DNA of 61,359 bases, taken from positions 1 to 61,359 of the forward strand of contig NZ_JACHTC010000019.1 in NCBI RefSeq assembly GCF_014145635.1, written 5' to 3'. The DNA is from Myroides sp. WP-1. GTDB lineage: Bacteria > Bacteroidota > Bacteroidia > Flavobacteriales > Flavobacteriaceae. Of the stretch, positions 9,167 through 18,096 are shown one piece after another (the stretch's first letter is position 1; every line of letters begins with the position of its first letter). The translations under genes were made by a program, and so were the position numbers. Below the pieces are notes generated by a model, which was not told where the DNA came from, made no database searches, and saw nothing but the letters and a program-made list of their open reading frames with translations.

Positions 9167-9961
9167 ATGAAAACAATTGGAATACTCGGTTGTGGTTGGT
9201 TGGGGTTACACCTGAGTCAACACCTCCTCCAAACGAACTATATCGTCAAAGGATCTACAACAAGTCCAAGTAAATTAGACGAACTAAAAGCACAGGGTAT
9301 TGATCCTTATCTTGTGGATTTACAACATCCAAATGACGATGAAATCAACGCTTTCCTTTCAAATATTGAAGTTTTAGTTATTACAATTCCTCCAATTAGA
9401 GGTGAAGAGAGCACGTTGTATCAAACAAGTTTTAAGCGTCTTATTCCTTACCTAATTCAAAATAAAGTAAAGAAAGTAATGATGATGAGTTCGGTTTCTG
9501 TATATGAGCCTAGCGAAACGGTTATCACGGAATCTAGCACTGCATACAGCCAAGATCCAACAAGCAAACAGATTGTAGAAGCAGAAGAAGTATTGCAGTC
9601 TACTCGTGAATTGACTAGTTATATCTTGCGTTTAGGTGGGTTATTTGGTCCTGATCGAAAACCTGTTCGCTACATTGTAAATCGCGGTATACTTGACAAT
9701 CCTGCTATGCCAATTAACATGATACACCTCAACGATATTATCCAATTTACAACCGCTCTTTTAGGAGGCAGCTTTACGACAAACGAGGTCTACAATTTAG
9801 TTTCGCCTCATTATAAAGATCGTTTCGATTATTATAGTAGAGAAGCGGAAGAACTAGGCTTAACTTTACCTCCATTGGGGGCAAATGACGATAAAACACA
9901 TCGAAAAATTGAGGGCACTAAAATAGCTTTACAAACGGGAATTGCATACCAGAAAATATAA
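9167..9961 (+). CDS. SDR / NAD(P)-binding epimerase-like protein (YeeZ-type)
   Basis: The 264-residue product begins with a Rossmann nucleotide-binding motif (GILGCGWLGLHL, residues 4-15), followed by the SDR pattern SSVSVY near residue 110. It lacks the classic YxxxK pair of active short-chain dehydrogenases, as in the YeeZ-like atypical SDR group. The frame stays open upstream to an ATG at 9068, but that codon is the mirror of the divergent gene's start and the added residues lack family character, so I place the start at 9167. Substrate unknown. It converges on the CoA transferase genes with a shared terminator. Confidence 0.75.
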   Translation: MKTIGILGCGWLGLHLSQHLLQTNYIVKGSTTSPSKLDELKAQGIDPYLVDLQHPNDDEINAFLSNIEVLVITIPPIRGEESTLYQTSFKRLIPYLIQNKVKKVMMMSSVSVYEPSETVITESSTAYSQDPTSKQIVEAEEVLQSTRELTSYILRLGGLFGPDRKPVRYIVNRGILDNPAMPINMIHLNDIIQFTTALLGGSFTTNEVYNLVSPHYKDRFDYYSREAEELGLTLPPLGANDDKTHRKIEGTKIALQTGIAYQKI

Positions 9962-9992
9962 AAAAAGGAGGTTTAAAAAACCTCCTTTTTTT
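9961..9992. terminator. Bidirectional terminator
   Basis: Stem GGAGGTTT/AAACCTCC with flanking A6 and T7 tracts, overlapping the ends of two convergent genes. Confidence 0.85.
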
Positions 9993-10647
9993 AATCTAAA
10001 ATCATTTCAGGGATATTCCCTTCAATAATCAATTCAACTTCCGTTGCTTTGACAATATCTTCAACAGATACACCTGGTGCTCTTTCTAATAGTTTAATTC
10101 CATTAGCCGTAACTTCCATTACAGCAAGTTCGGTAACGATTTTCTTCACACAACCTACCCCTGTTAAAGGCAAGCTACATTTTTTTAAAATTTTAGATTC
10201 TCCCGCTTTGTTAACGTGCATCATGGCAACAATGATATTTTCTGCAGAAGCAACTAAATCCATTGCTCCACCCATACCTTTAACCATTTTTCCAGGGATT
10301 TTCCAATTGGCAATATCTCCACTTTCAGAAACTTCCATTGCCCCTAAAATTGTCAAGTCTACGTGTTTTCCTCTGATCATTCCAAAACTCGTTGACGAAT
10401 CAAAGAACGACGCCCCTGGTAAGGTTGTTATCGTTTGTTTTCCTGCATTAATTAGGTCTGGATCTTCTTCTCCTTCGTAAGGGAAAGGTCCCATCCCTAA
10501 AACGCCGTTTTCACTTTGAAAATCAACATTCATTCCTTCTGGTACATAATTAGCAACAAGTGTTGGAATACCAATACCCAAGTTTACAAAAAATCCATCT
10601 TGTAACTCTTTTGCTATGCGTTTTGCAATACCTACTTTATCTAACAT
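9991..10647 (-). CDS. scoB: 3-oxoacid CoA-transferase subunit B
   Basis: Beta subunit of a class I CoA transferase, which moves CoA from succinyl-CoA (or acetyl-CoA) to acetoacetate or a related acid in the cytoplasm. The 218-residue product carries the SENG motif (SENGVLGMG, about residues 46-54) whose glutamate forms the covalent CoA thioester. The family glycine-rich segment GIGIPTLV precedes it. It lies 28 bases downstream of scoA, and the two form an alpha2beta2-type enzyme. The SCOT versus atoDA distinction rests on overall resemblance, so substrate preference is uncertain. Confidence 0.9.
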   Translation of the reverse strand: MLDKVGIAKRIAKELQDGFFVNLGIGIPTLVANYVPEGMNVDFQSENGVLGMGPFPYEGEEDPDLINAGKQTITTLPGASFFDSSTSFGMIRGKHVDLTILGAMEVSESGDIANWKIPGKMVKGMGGAMDLVASAENIIVAMMHVNKAGESKILKKCSLPLTGVGCVKKIVTELAVMEVTANGIKLLERAPGVSVEDIVKATEVELIIEGNIPEMILD

Positions 10648-10675
10648 AATATTTCTTTAAACGATTGGTTGGTTG

Positions 10676-11374
10676 TTATCTTTGACGAACAGTACGTTGC
10701 TCAATTCTCTTCTCGTATTTTTCTCCTTGAAAGATACGTTTAACAAAAATACCGGGTACGTGGATTTCATTTGGATCTAACGTTCCAATTGGCACAAGCT
10801 CTTCTACCTCAGCCACTGTGATTTTACCAGCACCTGCCATACATTCATTAAAGTTTCTTGCAGTTCCTTTGAAAATTAAATTTCCTGCTTCATCACCTTT
10901 CCACGCTTTTACAATGGCAAAATCAGCATCAAAAGCTTCTTCTAAAATATGAGGTTTACCATTGAAAACACGCACTTCTTTTCCTTCTGCTACTTCCGTA
11001 CCATATCCTGCTGGTGTAAAAAACGCAGGAATTCCCATCTTAGCAGCTCTACATTTTTCTGCTAAAGTACCTTGTGGAGTCAACTCAACATTAAGTTCTC
11101 CAGACAACATTTGACGTTCAAATTCAGCATTTTCTCCCACATAAGAAGAAATCATTTTGTCAATTTGATGTTTTTGCAACAACAAACCTAGACCAAAATC
11201 ATCTACTCCTGCATTGTTAGAAATACACGTTAAGCCTTTAATATTCTTGCGAACAAGCTCTGCGATTGAGTTTTCAGGTATTCCACACAATCCAAAACCA
11301 CCAAGCATTATCGTCATATTATCTTGAACATCAGCCAATGCTTCTTGAACATTAGCTACTTTTTTGTTTATCAT
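10676..11374 (-). CDS. scoA: 3-oxoacid CoA-transferase subunit A
   Basis: Alpha subunit partner of the downstream scoB. The 232-residue product shows the family's N-terminal motif [10 protein letters not shown] (about residues 26-35) and the later SNNAG segment that shapes the CoA-binding site. Length is normal. The gene begins just after the terminator that closes the penicillin-binding-protein operon, so scoAB is an independent transcript; no consensus promoter is obvious in the 68-base gap. The likely role is ketone-body or branched-acid catabolism. Confidence 0.9.
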   Translation of the reverse strand: MINKKVANVQEALADVQDNMTIMLGGFGLCGIPENSIAELVRKNIKGLTCISNNAGVDDFGLGLLLQKHQIDKMISSYVGENAEFERQMLSGELNVELTPQGTLAEKCRAAKMGIPAFFTPAGYGTEVAEGKEVRVFNGKPHILEEAFDADFAIVKAWKGDEAGNLIFKGTARNFNECMAGAGKITVAEVEELVPIGTLDPNEIHVPGIFVKRIFQGEKYEKRIEQRTVRQR

Positions 11375-11406
11375 AATCTCTGGTTTAATTAACTGCTCTA
11401 AAATAT

Positions 11407-11438
11407 AAAAAAAACGCCTTTAAAAAAAGGCGTTTTTT
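11407..11438 (-). terminator. Terminator of the ricT-gldH-PBP1A run
   Basis: Stem AAAACGCCTTT/AAAGGCGTTTT with long A and T tracts, located just downstream of the PBP1A stop codon on the minus strand. Confidence 0.85.
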
Positions 11439-11442
11439 ACTA

Positions 11443-13743
11443 TTAAAAATCAAATTCATTTGTGTCAAGTTCTTCATCAGAATTTTCTGCTTCTTGTACA
11501 ATTCTGCTGCAATCTACCCGAATAGACAATCCTTCTGGCACTTCAAATGCGGCCTTGGAAACATGCAATGACTTATCGGCATAACATTTATTCATAAACA
11601 AGCCCCAAATTGGCAAAGCCATTGTTGCTCCTTGTCCATATAACATCGTATCGAAGTGAGCTGCACGATCGTCATTTCCAACCCAAACTCCAGTAGCTAA
11701 GTTAGGAACCATTCCAATAAACCATCCATCACTTTGATTTTGTGTTGTACCCGTTTTACCGGCAATAGGATTGGTAAATTTGTATGGGTGTCCTGTTACG
11801 CGTTTATATCCTGGTCCTTGCCATGTTGTACGCAAGCGAACCCCAGATCCACTTTCTGTAACTCCTTCTAATAATTTCACTACTGTATAAGCTACATCTT
11901 TGCTCAATACATCTTTTGTTTCTGGAATTGCATTAAATAAAACAACTCCATTTTTATCTTCAATTCTCGTAACGAAAATTGGTTTAACGTAAATTCCTTG
12001 ATTGGCAAATGTACTATAAGCCGCAACCATATCGCTTACGGTAATATCTACTGCACCTAAGGCAATAGCTGGACTTTGTGGGATATCTGCAGTTATTCCT
12101 AAATCACGTGTCATATTTACAACTGCTTTCGGTCCAACTTTATCCATTAATTTAGCTGTTACTGTATTCACAGATCCCGCTAATGCTTGTTTCAAAGTCA
12201 TGATGCCTTTGTAACTTCTATTCGAGTTTTGTGGAGACCAGTCTTGACCAATTCCGTAACGTCCTTTCGGCATCGTAAATGGAGAGTCAATAATAGAATC
12301 ACAAGGTGAATAATGCAATTGTTCAATTGCTGTTGCATAAACAAACGGTTTAAATACCGATCCAACTTGTCTTGCTCCTTGTCCTACGTGATCATACTGG
12401 AAGTGCTTGTAATTAATACCTCCAACCCAAGCCTTAATATGCCCTGTTTGAGGTTCCATCGCCATCATTCCGGTTTGCAAGAAATGCTTGTAATACAAAA
12501 TTGAATCTCGCGGAGTCATCACTGTATCAATCTCACCTTTCCATGAGAAGATGCGCATTTCTGTTTTAACTTTAAAAGATTTTAGGATTTCGTCTTCTGA
12601 CTTTCCTAAATCTTTCATTTGACGCCAACGTTCAGATGCTTTCATTGCACGCATAATAATTGCTTCCGTATCTGCGTCTGAAATCTTATAAAAAGGTGCG
12701 TTTTTATTGTTTTTTTGTCGAATAAAGAACTCCTCTTGCAAGTTGCTGATATGTTCTTGAACCGCTTGTTCTGCATATTTCTGCATACGAGAATCAATAG
12801 AAACGTAAATTTTTAATCCATCTCTATAGATGTCATATGTAGTTCCGTCTTTTTTCGGGTTTTCCTTTACCCAACGACGCATATAGTCACGTAAATATTC
12901 TCTAAAATAAGTAGCGATTCCTTCTCTATGGCTTTCTGGAGTAAAATGCAATGACAAAGGAGCTTCTTGTAAACGCAGGCTCTCTTCTTTGGTAATAAAC
13001 TCGTTTTTAGCCATTTGGTGTAAAACTACATTACGTCTTTTTTGCACCAATTCTGGTCTTCGCACAGGATTAAAATACGCCGGATTTTGAAGCATACCCA
13101 CTAACATAGCTGCTTCATCAATAGTTAGATCTTTGGGTTCTTTTCCCAAGTATACTTTAGCAGCCGATCGGATTCCTACCGCATTATTAACAAAATCAGC
13201 TTTGTTTAAATACATGGTTAAGATCTCCTCTTTGGTATATTGGCGTTCTAATTTAACCGCAATAACCCATTCTTTTGCTTTCTGTGTAATACGTTTAGCC
13301 AAGTTACGCGACCCTTCACCGTGGAATAACAATTTAGCCAACTGCTGCGTAATTGTACTAGCTCCTCCGCTACTTCCTACAGAAGTAACAGCGCGTAATG
13401 TTCCTCTTGCATCAATTCCCGAGTGTCCATAAAAACGCTCATCCTCAGTAGCGATTAACGCTTGAACCAAATGAGAAGGCAAATCTTCGTACTTTGCAGG
13501 TACGCGATTTTCTAAATAAAATTTTCCAATTGTTTTTCCATCTTCTGAAATAATTTCAGTCGCAACATTACTCGATGGATTTTCCAATTCATCAAAAGTA
13601 GGCATTGCGCCAAAAACACCCCAAGAAGCACATAGGAAGAACAATACTAAGGCTACACCTAAGCCTAAAAATCCGAACCAAAAGATAGTTAAATATCTTT
13701 TGAAATTAGCTGTTGATTGATTCGTTTGTTTTTTATTTTTCAT
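11443..13743 (-). CDS. Penicillin-binding protein 1A (transglycosylase/transpeptidase)
   Basis: Bifunctional class A PBP that polymerises and cross-links peptidoglycan at the inner membrane. The 766-residue product has a short cytoplasmic N-terminus and one membrane segment (about 17-40). The GT51 transglycosylase domain follows, with the catalytic Glu in EDERFYGH and the TITQQLAK motif. The transpeptidase domain has SxxK (GSVFKPF), SVN and KTGTT. A acidic tail (SDEELDTNEFDF) ends the chain. It follows gldH by 15 bases, and this gene order with the PSP1-domain gene recurs in flavobacteria. Either mrcA or ponA could be used as a symbol, so I leave it blank. Confidence 0.93.
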   Translation of the reverse strand: MKNKKQTNQSTANFKRYLTIFWFGFLGLGVALVLFFLCASWGVFGAMPTFDELENPSSNVATEIISEDGKTIGKFYLENRVPAKYEDLPSHLVQALIATEDERFYGHSGIDARGTLRAVTSVGSSGGASTITQQLAKLLFHGEGSRNLAKRITQKAKEWVIAVKLERQYTKEEILTMYLNKADFVNNAVGIRSAAKVYLGKEPKDLTIDEAAMLVGMLQNPAYFNPVRRPELVQKRRNVVLHQMAKNEFITKEESLRLQEAPLSLHFTPESHREGIATYFREYLRDYMRRWVKENPKKDGTTYDIYRDGLKIYVSIDSRMQKYAEQAVQEHISNLQEEFFIRQKNNKNAPFYKISDADTEAIIMRAMKASERWRQMKDLGKSEDEILKSFKVKTEMRIFSWKGEIDTVMTPRDSILYYKHFLQTGMMAMEPQTGHIKAWVGGINYKHFQYDHVGQGARQVGSVFKPFVYATAIEQLHYSPCDSIIDSPFTMPKGRYGIGQDWSPQNSNRSYKGIMTLKQALAGSVNTVTAKLMDKVGPKAVVNMTRDLGITADIPQSPAIALGAVDITVSDMVAAYSTFANQGIYVKPIFVTRIEDKNGVVLFNAIPETKDVLSKDVAYTVVKLLEGVTESGSGVRLRTTWQGPGYKRVTGHPYKFTNPIAGKTGTTQNQSDGWFIGMVPNLATGVWVGNDDRAAHFDTMLYGQGATMALPIWGLFMNKCYADKSLHVSKAAFEVPEGLSIRVDCSRIVQEAENSDEELDTNEFDF

Positions 13744-13758
13744 ACAATTTTAAAAAAC

Positions 13759-14253
13759 TTATTCTGCTTTTTCGATTCTAAGTCCTACCTCACTAATACC
13801 ATTTAAAGCCGGTACTCCTTCTACATCTCCTAATGCTCGAACGGCTTGTTCAAGTGTCATTTTGTATTTCCCAGCTTGATCGAAAATGTAATTTTCTTTC
13901 AGCCATAATTTACTTTCTTTGACATCTGAAAACCCATTACCGAGTAAAGCTCCGTTGGGATCAGCCATCTGGAACTGAATTGTATCAATGACAATTTCTG
14001 CATTGGGTTTATACAGTTTAAAAATGACAAACATATTGCTGTAAGGATACTCGTTATTTACGCGTACATTCATAAACAAATTATTTGCGGTCAAGGTATC
14101 TTGTACATCGCAAACAAAGGTTTTTATGTCATTTCTTTCCCAGACTCCTTTGGTTGGCTGAAATTCATCAAAAACTACTTTGTTGTCCTGTTGACAGCTG
14201 ATCAACAGGCCGAACAAAAGACTCAAAGTTAAATAAAGCTTATTTATTTTCAC
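13759..14253 (-). CDS. gldH: Gliding motility lipoprotein GldH
   Basis: GldH is a lipoprotein required for gliding in Flavobacterium johnsoniae and associated with the type IX secretion/gliding apparatus; its exact job is unclear. The 164-residue product has a lipoprotein signal with LISC (Cys20), the family length, and the recognisable segments FDEFQPTKGVW and NEYPYSNMFV. It overlaps the end of the upstream ricT-like gene by 14 bases and is followed by PBP1A, the standard neighbourhood. Presence of gldH does not by itself prove that the organism glides. Confidence 0.9.
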   Translation of the reverse strand: MKINKLYLTLSLLFGLLISCQQDNKVVFDEFQPTKGVWERNDIKTFVCDVQDTLTANNLFMNVRVNNEYPYSNMFVIFKLYKPNAEIVIDTIQFQMADPNGALLGNGFSDVKESKLWLKENYIFDQAGKYKMTLEQAVRALGDVEGVPALNGISEVGLRIEKAE

Positions 14254-15817
14254 CGTCTTGTTTATTTGTTGGGTTATTTGAATTCGTTGGACGCGGTTTT
14301 CTTTGTTTTGGTTTATTGGAACGAGGCTTTTGGTTTTTTACTTTATCCTCACCACCAGTATCTTCAGTTCCTTTAGGCTCGCGATTCACGCGTTTCTTTT
14401 CGGGTCTGCCTTCTCCTTTATCCTCAGATTTGCGTTCAGCTCTTCCTTCTGTTTTTCGTTCTGGTTTCCCTTCCGCTCTTCCTTCCGCTTTGCGCTCTGG
14501 TCTGCCTTCTGTTTTTCTTTCAGGTCTGCCTTCTGCTCTACGATCCCCTTCTTTCGCTACAGGTTTCTCTCTTCCCTCAGCGTTTTTAGTTCTATTTTTA
14601 GGTTTGCGTTTTCTATCTTCAGCAGTCTGACTAGATTCCTTCCCTTCATTTCCTTTTCCTGGAGTTGAAACACCTTCACGATCTGCCGATTTACCTTTTG
14701 ATTTGGTGTTTTTTCTTCTTCGTTTTGGTTGATCAAAACGCGTAACACTATCTTGTTCAACTGCACTTTGGAAGTGATCTTTGTCTGATGGAATATCTTC
14801 GCTGTAGCTTTCTAATTCATTTCCTTTTTCGTTTTGTGCATTTAAGTCCAAGATTTCTTTAACTTGTTCTGCAGTCAACACATACCAATTGGCAGAATTA
14901 TTTGCATAAGCGAACCACATTTGTCCTTTGAAAATATCGATCTTCTGACAAAAAGCAATTCCTTTTACTGTCATTAATTTCGTATCAGAATCGGGCATAT
15001 CTTTCAACGCCTCCAAATACGTATCTAATTCGAAGTTTAAGCAACATTTAAGTTTACCACATTGTCCGGCCAACTTTTGTGGATTTAATGACAATTGTTG
15101 ATATCGTGCTGCTGCAGTATTTACACTTCGAAAATCAGTTAACCAAGTGGAACAACAAAGCTCCCTTCCGCAAGATCCCACTCCGCCTAAACGCGCAGCT
15201 TCCTGACGAAATCCCACTTGTTTCATCTCAATGCGAATACTAAATTCTCTCGCAAATTCTTTAATTAACTGTCTAAAATCTACACGCTCACTTGCTGTAT
15301 AATAAAACGTTGCTTTTGATCCGTCTCCTTGAAATTCAACATCAGATATTTTCATTTCAAGATTTAAGTTGATGGCAATTTCCCTTGCACGCATGCGCAC
15401 AGGTTCTTCTTTTTCGCGAACTTCTTGCCAGATATCAATGTCCTTTTGTGTAGCTTTTCGATAGATCTTTAAGATTTCTCCTTCTGGATCTACTTTCTTT
15501 TTCTTCATCTGAACTTTCACAAGTTCCCCTACTAAAGAAACAATTCCGACGTCGTGTCCTGGAGAAGTCTCCGTTGCAACGATATCTCCCATTGCAATAG
15601 TCATCCCACTAGGATAGCGATAAAAATCTTTTCTTCCGTTCTTGAATCGAACCTCAACTATATCAAAAATGCTGTCTGAATTTGGATAAACCATATTCGA
15701 CAACCAATCAAAAACTGCTAATTTATTACAGCTGTCTGTTCCGCATGTTCCGTTACTCTGACACCCTCTAGGTACGCCATTACTATCTGTCTTCGTTGAA
15801 CAATTTGTACAAGCCAT
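14240..15817 (-). CDS. PSP1-domain protein (RicT-like) with long charged repeat tail
   Basis: The PSP1/RicT family includes a Bacillus protein that, with RicA and RicF, carries iron-sulfur clusters and affects RNA maturation; the role in Bacteroidota is not defined. The 525-residue product has a cysteine-rich N-terminus (ACTNC, GTCGTDSC). The PSP1 core covers about 60-320, with the conserved cysteine motifs CGRELCC and CGKLKCC. From about residue 360 the tail is Lys/Arg/Glu-rich and includes repeats of the type EGRPERKT/A (about 430-485). The core is normal and the tail is low complexity, probably disordered and nucleic-acid or acidic-partner binding (inference). It overlaps gldH by 14 bases. 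Confidence 0.85.
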   Translation of the reverse strand: MACTNCSTKTDSNGVPRGCQSNGTCGTDSCNKLAVFDWLSNMVYPNSDSIFDIVEVRFKNGRKDFYRYPSGMTIAMGDIVATETSPGHDVGIVSLVGELVKVQMKKKKVDPEGEILKIYRKATQKDIDIWQEVREKEEPVRMRAREIAINLNLEMKISDVEFQGDGSKATFYYTASERVDFRQLIKEFAREFSIRIEMKQVGFRQEAARLGGVGSCGRELCCSTWLTDFRSVNTAAARYQQLSLNPQKLAGQCGKLKCCLNFELDTYLEALKDMPDSDTKLMTVKGIAFCQKIDIFKGQMWFAYANNSANWYVLTAEQVKEILDLNAQNEKGNELESYSEDIPSDKDHFQSAVEQDSVTRFDQPKRRRKNTKSKGKSADREGVSTPGKGNEGKESSQTAEDRKRKPKNRTKNAEGREKPVAKEGDRRAEGRPERKTEGRPERKAEGRAEGKPERKTEGRAERKSEDKGEGRPEKKRVNREPKGTEDTGGEDKVKNQKPRSNKPKQRKPRPTNSNNPTNKQDGENK

Positions 15818-15845
15818 TTATATATTTATGTATTTATATGATTGA

Positions 15846-15864
15846 TCCTCCAAAATTAGGAGGA
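15846..15864 (-). promoter_or_regulatory. -7 box inside an inverted repeat, upstream of ricT-like gene
   Basis: On the minus strand TAATTTTG (15851-15858) matches TAnnTTTG and sits between the arms TCCTCC and GGAGGA. It lies 29-48 bases upstream of the start codon at 15817. The symmetry around the box could be an operator, or could be a hairpin in the leader. Confidence 0.45.
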
Positions 15865-16066
15865 ATAATATTCTCACTTTTCGTTGTAAAGATACTATTT
15901 TTTTATAGGCCACTTCAAGATTTTTTTAGTTGTAATAATTCGCGCTTTTACGCTAAAAAAACCAAATACAACTCGTATCCATATTTTATTCGCCAAAAAA
16001 AGCAAGTATTACTAACACATTGAAGAGAACGCCGTTGATCATTCAGTCCTGACAGTTGAGACGCGG

Positions 16067-16097
16067 TCTGTATATTAAACAATTATTTCTACTTTTG
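16067..16097 (+). promoter_or_regulatory. Promoter of mtnN
   Basis: TACTTTTG (16090-16097) matches the -7 consensus. TCTG at 16067-16070 is one base off TTTG at exactly 19-base spacing. The start codon is 22 bases downstream, leaving a short leader. Confidence 0.65.
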
Positions 16098-16119
16098 GTC
16101 TACTAACATACGAGTTAAA

Positions 16120-16878
16120 ATGGAGGAACAAATTATTGGTATCATGGGGGCAATTCCCCAAGAAGTAGACGGAATCATCGCAATTTTAGAAAACAAAACA
16201 GCCACTACAATTGGTAATCGCACGTATTATGAAGGTCAATTGGGCAAGCAAAAAGTTGTTGTTGTTTTTTCGCGTATTGGAAAAGTAGCGGCCTCAGCAA
16301 CAGCTTCAGCTTTATTATTGCGCTTCAACGTGAGTGAAATTATCTTTATTGGTGTTGCAGGCGGAATTGCACCGCACATTGAGGTAGGAGATGTTGTAGT
16401 TGCAAAAGATTTGATTCAGTACGATATGGATGTTTCTCCTTTGCGACCAAAATACGAAATACCTTTACTTCAAAAGACCTATTTTGAAACAGATTCAACG
16501 CGATCAAATCAAGTGATGAAACACATTGAAAATTTTATTGCACCCGCAATACTGACCACTAAAATCGCGCCAGAAGAATTGAAAAAATTTGCCATTAATC
16601 AACCCAAAGTATACTTCGGTACAATTGCTAGTGGAGATCAATTTTTTTCTACAGATCACCAAAAAGAGCAATTACAACAAGCCTTACCTGAAGTACTTTG
16701 CGTAGAAATGGAAGGAGCTGCAGTTGCACAGATTTGTTACGAATACAACATTCCTTGCAGTGTAATTCGCACTATTTCGGACAAGGCTAATCAAGAAGCT
16801 AGTTTTAGCTTTGAGTCGTTTGTTCAGAAAATCTCCCAAGTGTATGGACAAGAAATCATAGAACAACTTTTTCAATAA
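16120..16878 (+). CDS. mtnN: 5'-methylthioadenosine/S-adenosylhomocysteine nucleosidase
   Basis: Cleaves adenine from 5'-methylthioadenosine and S-adenosylhomocysteine, serving methionine salvage and removal of methylation by-products in the cytoplasm. The 252-residue product is about 20 longer than the E. coli enzyme, mainly from an insertion in the middle (about 110-150). Key motifs are visible: the N-terminal IGIMGAIPQE with catalytic Glu, GVAGGI, the substrate loop CVEMEGAAVAQ and the catalytic Asp in ISDKAN. It is a single-gene unit between a good promoter and a strong terminator. Confidence 0.92.
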   Translation: MEEQIIGIMGAIPQEVDGIIAILENKTATTIGNRTYYEGQLGKQKVVVVFSRIGKVAASATASALLLRFNVSEIIFIGVAGGIAPHIEVGDVVVAKDLIQYDMDVSPLRPKYEIPLLQKTYFETDSTRSNQVMKHIENFIAPAILTTKIAPEELKKFAINQPKVYFGTIASGDQFFSTDHQKEQLQQALPEVLCVEMEGAAVAQICYEYNIPCSVIRTISDKANQEASFSFESFVQKISQVYGQEIIEQLFQ

Positions 16879-16881
16879 TAG

Positions 16882-16911
16882 AAAGGTAGTACGTTGTACT
16901 ACCTTTTTTTT
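16882..16911. terminator. Bidirectional terminator
   Basis: Stem AAAGGTAGTAC/GTACTACCTTT with a GTT loop and a T8 tract, separating mtnN from the first hydrolase/receptor module. Confidence 0.85.
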
Positions 16912-17983
16912 ACCAAGTTCGAATGACATACAAAAAGACGGGGAAGTGATCACTAAATCCTGGTTCATTGGTTGTATTGCGCAAGGGATAACCTCGATAT
17001 TGCCCTGAAGATTGTACCATAAAGGGTTTTTGAAAAATTTGAGCTTTCCAATAGCGCCAAGATGCATAATCATTCCCTAAAAAAGCTTCTGTTAAAATAA
17101 GTTGATCAAAAATATCCCACTGGTCTTGATAGGCTAAAGTTCCATATCCCTGTTTAGCCATTTTGTCCATCGGATTAAACAGCCCCAGTGGTTGTACTTT
17201 ACTTTGATCTCCTTCCGTTTGCATGATGCTCTTTACACTCGTATTGAACGGTCCGTCATTCAAATCTCCCATCGTGATAATTTTAGCCTGTGGATTAATC
17301 TTTTGCAAAGAATCTATGATCTTTCTATTTAATGCCGCTGCCGCTTCTCTATTAACACTACTTAATTTTTCACCTCCTACTCTTGAAGGCCAGTGATTGA
17401 CAATAAAATGCATCTCTTCTCCCTCCAATAAACCGGATACTAATAGCTGATCTCGGGTATAAATTCTCCTTTTAGACGTCTTGTTTTTTGACTTTTGCCG
17501 TTGATCGTAAATGTAAAGGGTATGTTTAGAGCTTTGGAGGAGGACAAAATGTTTTTTTGCATACAATAATCCAACATCAATTCCCCTTCTATCCGGAGAG
17601 TCGAAGTGAACAATACCGTAGTTGCCGCGTTGTAAGCTAGGCTGTTGGACTAAATCTTCTAATACCTGGCGATTTTCAACTTCAGCCACACCTATAATTG
17701 ATGGCATCAGGGGATTCTCTTCCCTACCTACCTGCGACAAAACACGAGCTAAATTACGTAGTTTTTGTTGGTATTTCTTTTGCGTCCAAACTCTTGCCCC
17801 TTGTGGCGTCCATTCTTCATCTCTATTCTTGGGGTCTTTAAGCGTATCAAACAAATTTTCGCAATTGTAAAAGGCTATCGTCCGCACTTGATATTGTTTA
17901 TCCTGTGCAAAAACAGTTCCTTTCCCTACCAACCCTACAAGTAAAATTAATAATTTCAAACAATAATTTATCATTTCATTCAT
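16910..17983 (-). CDS. Secreted endonuclease/exonuclease/phosphatase-fold hydrolase, module copy A
   Basis: The 357-residue product has a signal peptide (to about FAQ, residue 27) and a complete EEP (DNase I-like) fold. Metal and catalytic residues are visible: Asn/Glu in NCENLFD, Glu in GVAEVENR, Asp in SPDRRGIDVG, NHWPSR with the catalytic His, GDLND and the final SDHFPV. The fold covers nucleases, phosphatases and phosphodiesterases, so the substrate is open. No type IX sorting tail is present, so a periplasmic location is likely. It is divergent to a TonB receptor and closely resembles 22465-23514. A downstream in-frame ATG at codon 4 is an alternative start. Confidence 0.85.
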   Translation of the reverse strand: MNEMINYCLKLLILLVGLVGKGTVFAQDKQYQVRTIAFYNCENLFDTLKDPKNRDEEWTPQGARVWTQKKYQQKLRNLARVLSQVGREENPLMPSIIGVAEVENRQVLEDLVQQPSLQRGNYGIVHFDSPDRRGIDVGLLYAKKHFVLLQSSKHTLYIYDQRQKSKNKTSKRRIYTRDQLLVSGLLEGEEMHFIVNHWPSRVGGEKLSSVNREAAAALNRKIIDSLQKINPQAKIITMGDLNDGPFNTSVKSIMQTEGDQSKVQPLGLFNPMDKMAKQGYGTLAYQDQWDIFDQLILTEAFLGNDYASWRYWKAQIFQKPFMVQSSGQYRGYPLRNTTNEPGFSDHFPVFLYVIRTW

Positions 17984-18096
17984 TTTTATAATTTTTCTTC
18001 ATCAAATACAATTAAAAATAAATAATAATTCAATAAAAAATTAACTTTATAAGAAATAAATCATTTTTAACATCCATTTAATAATCTATTTTGTTT

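Larger units (their letters stand above)
15818..16119. other. Divergent intergenic region
   Basis: A 302-base spacer with the leftward promoter for the ricT-like gene at its left end and the mtnN promoter at its right end. The middle is AT-rich with T tracts. A frame of 75 codons crosses it but has no coding character. No RNA gene is recognised. Confidence 0.5.

Noticed and set aside
10049..10480. 143-codon antisense frame in scoB
   Set aside because: Complementary shadow of a well-supported CoA-transferase gene.
14303..14668. Antisense open frames over the RicT-like tail
   Set aside because: Ser/Phe- and Leu/Pro-rich products are the mirror of the Arg/Glu repeat codons; no start region or family match.
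15796..16023. 75-codon frame between the ricT-like gene and mtnN
   Set aside because: It starts antisense inside the ricT-like gene, covers the promoter region and has no recognisable protein character.
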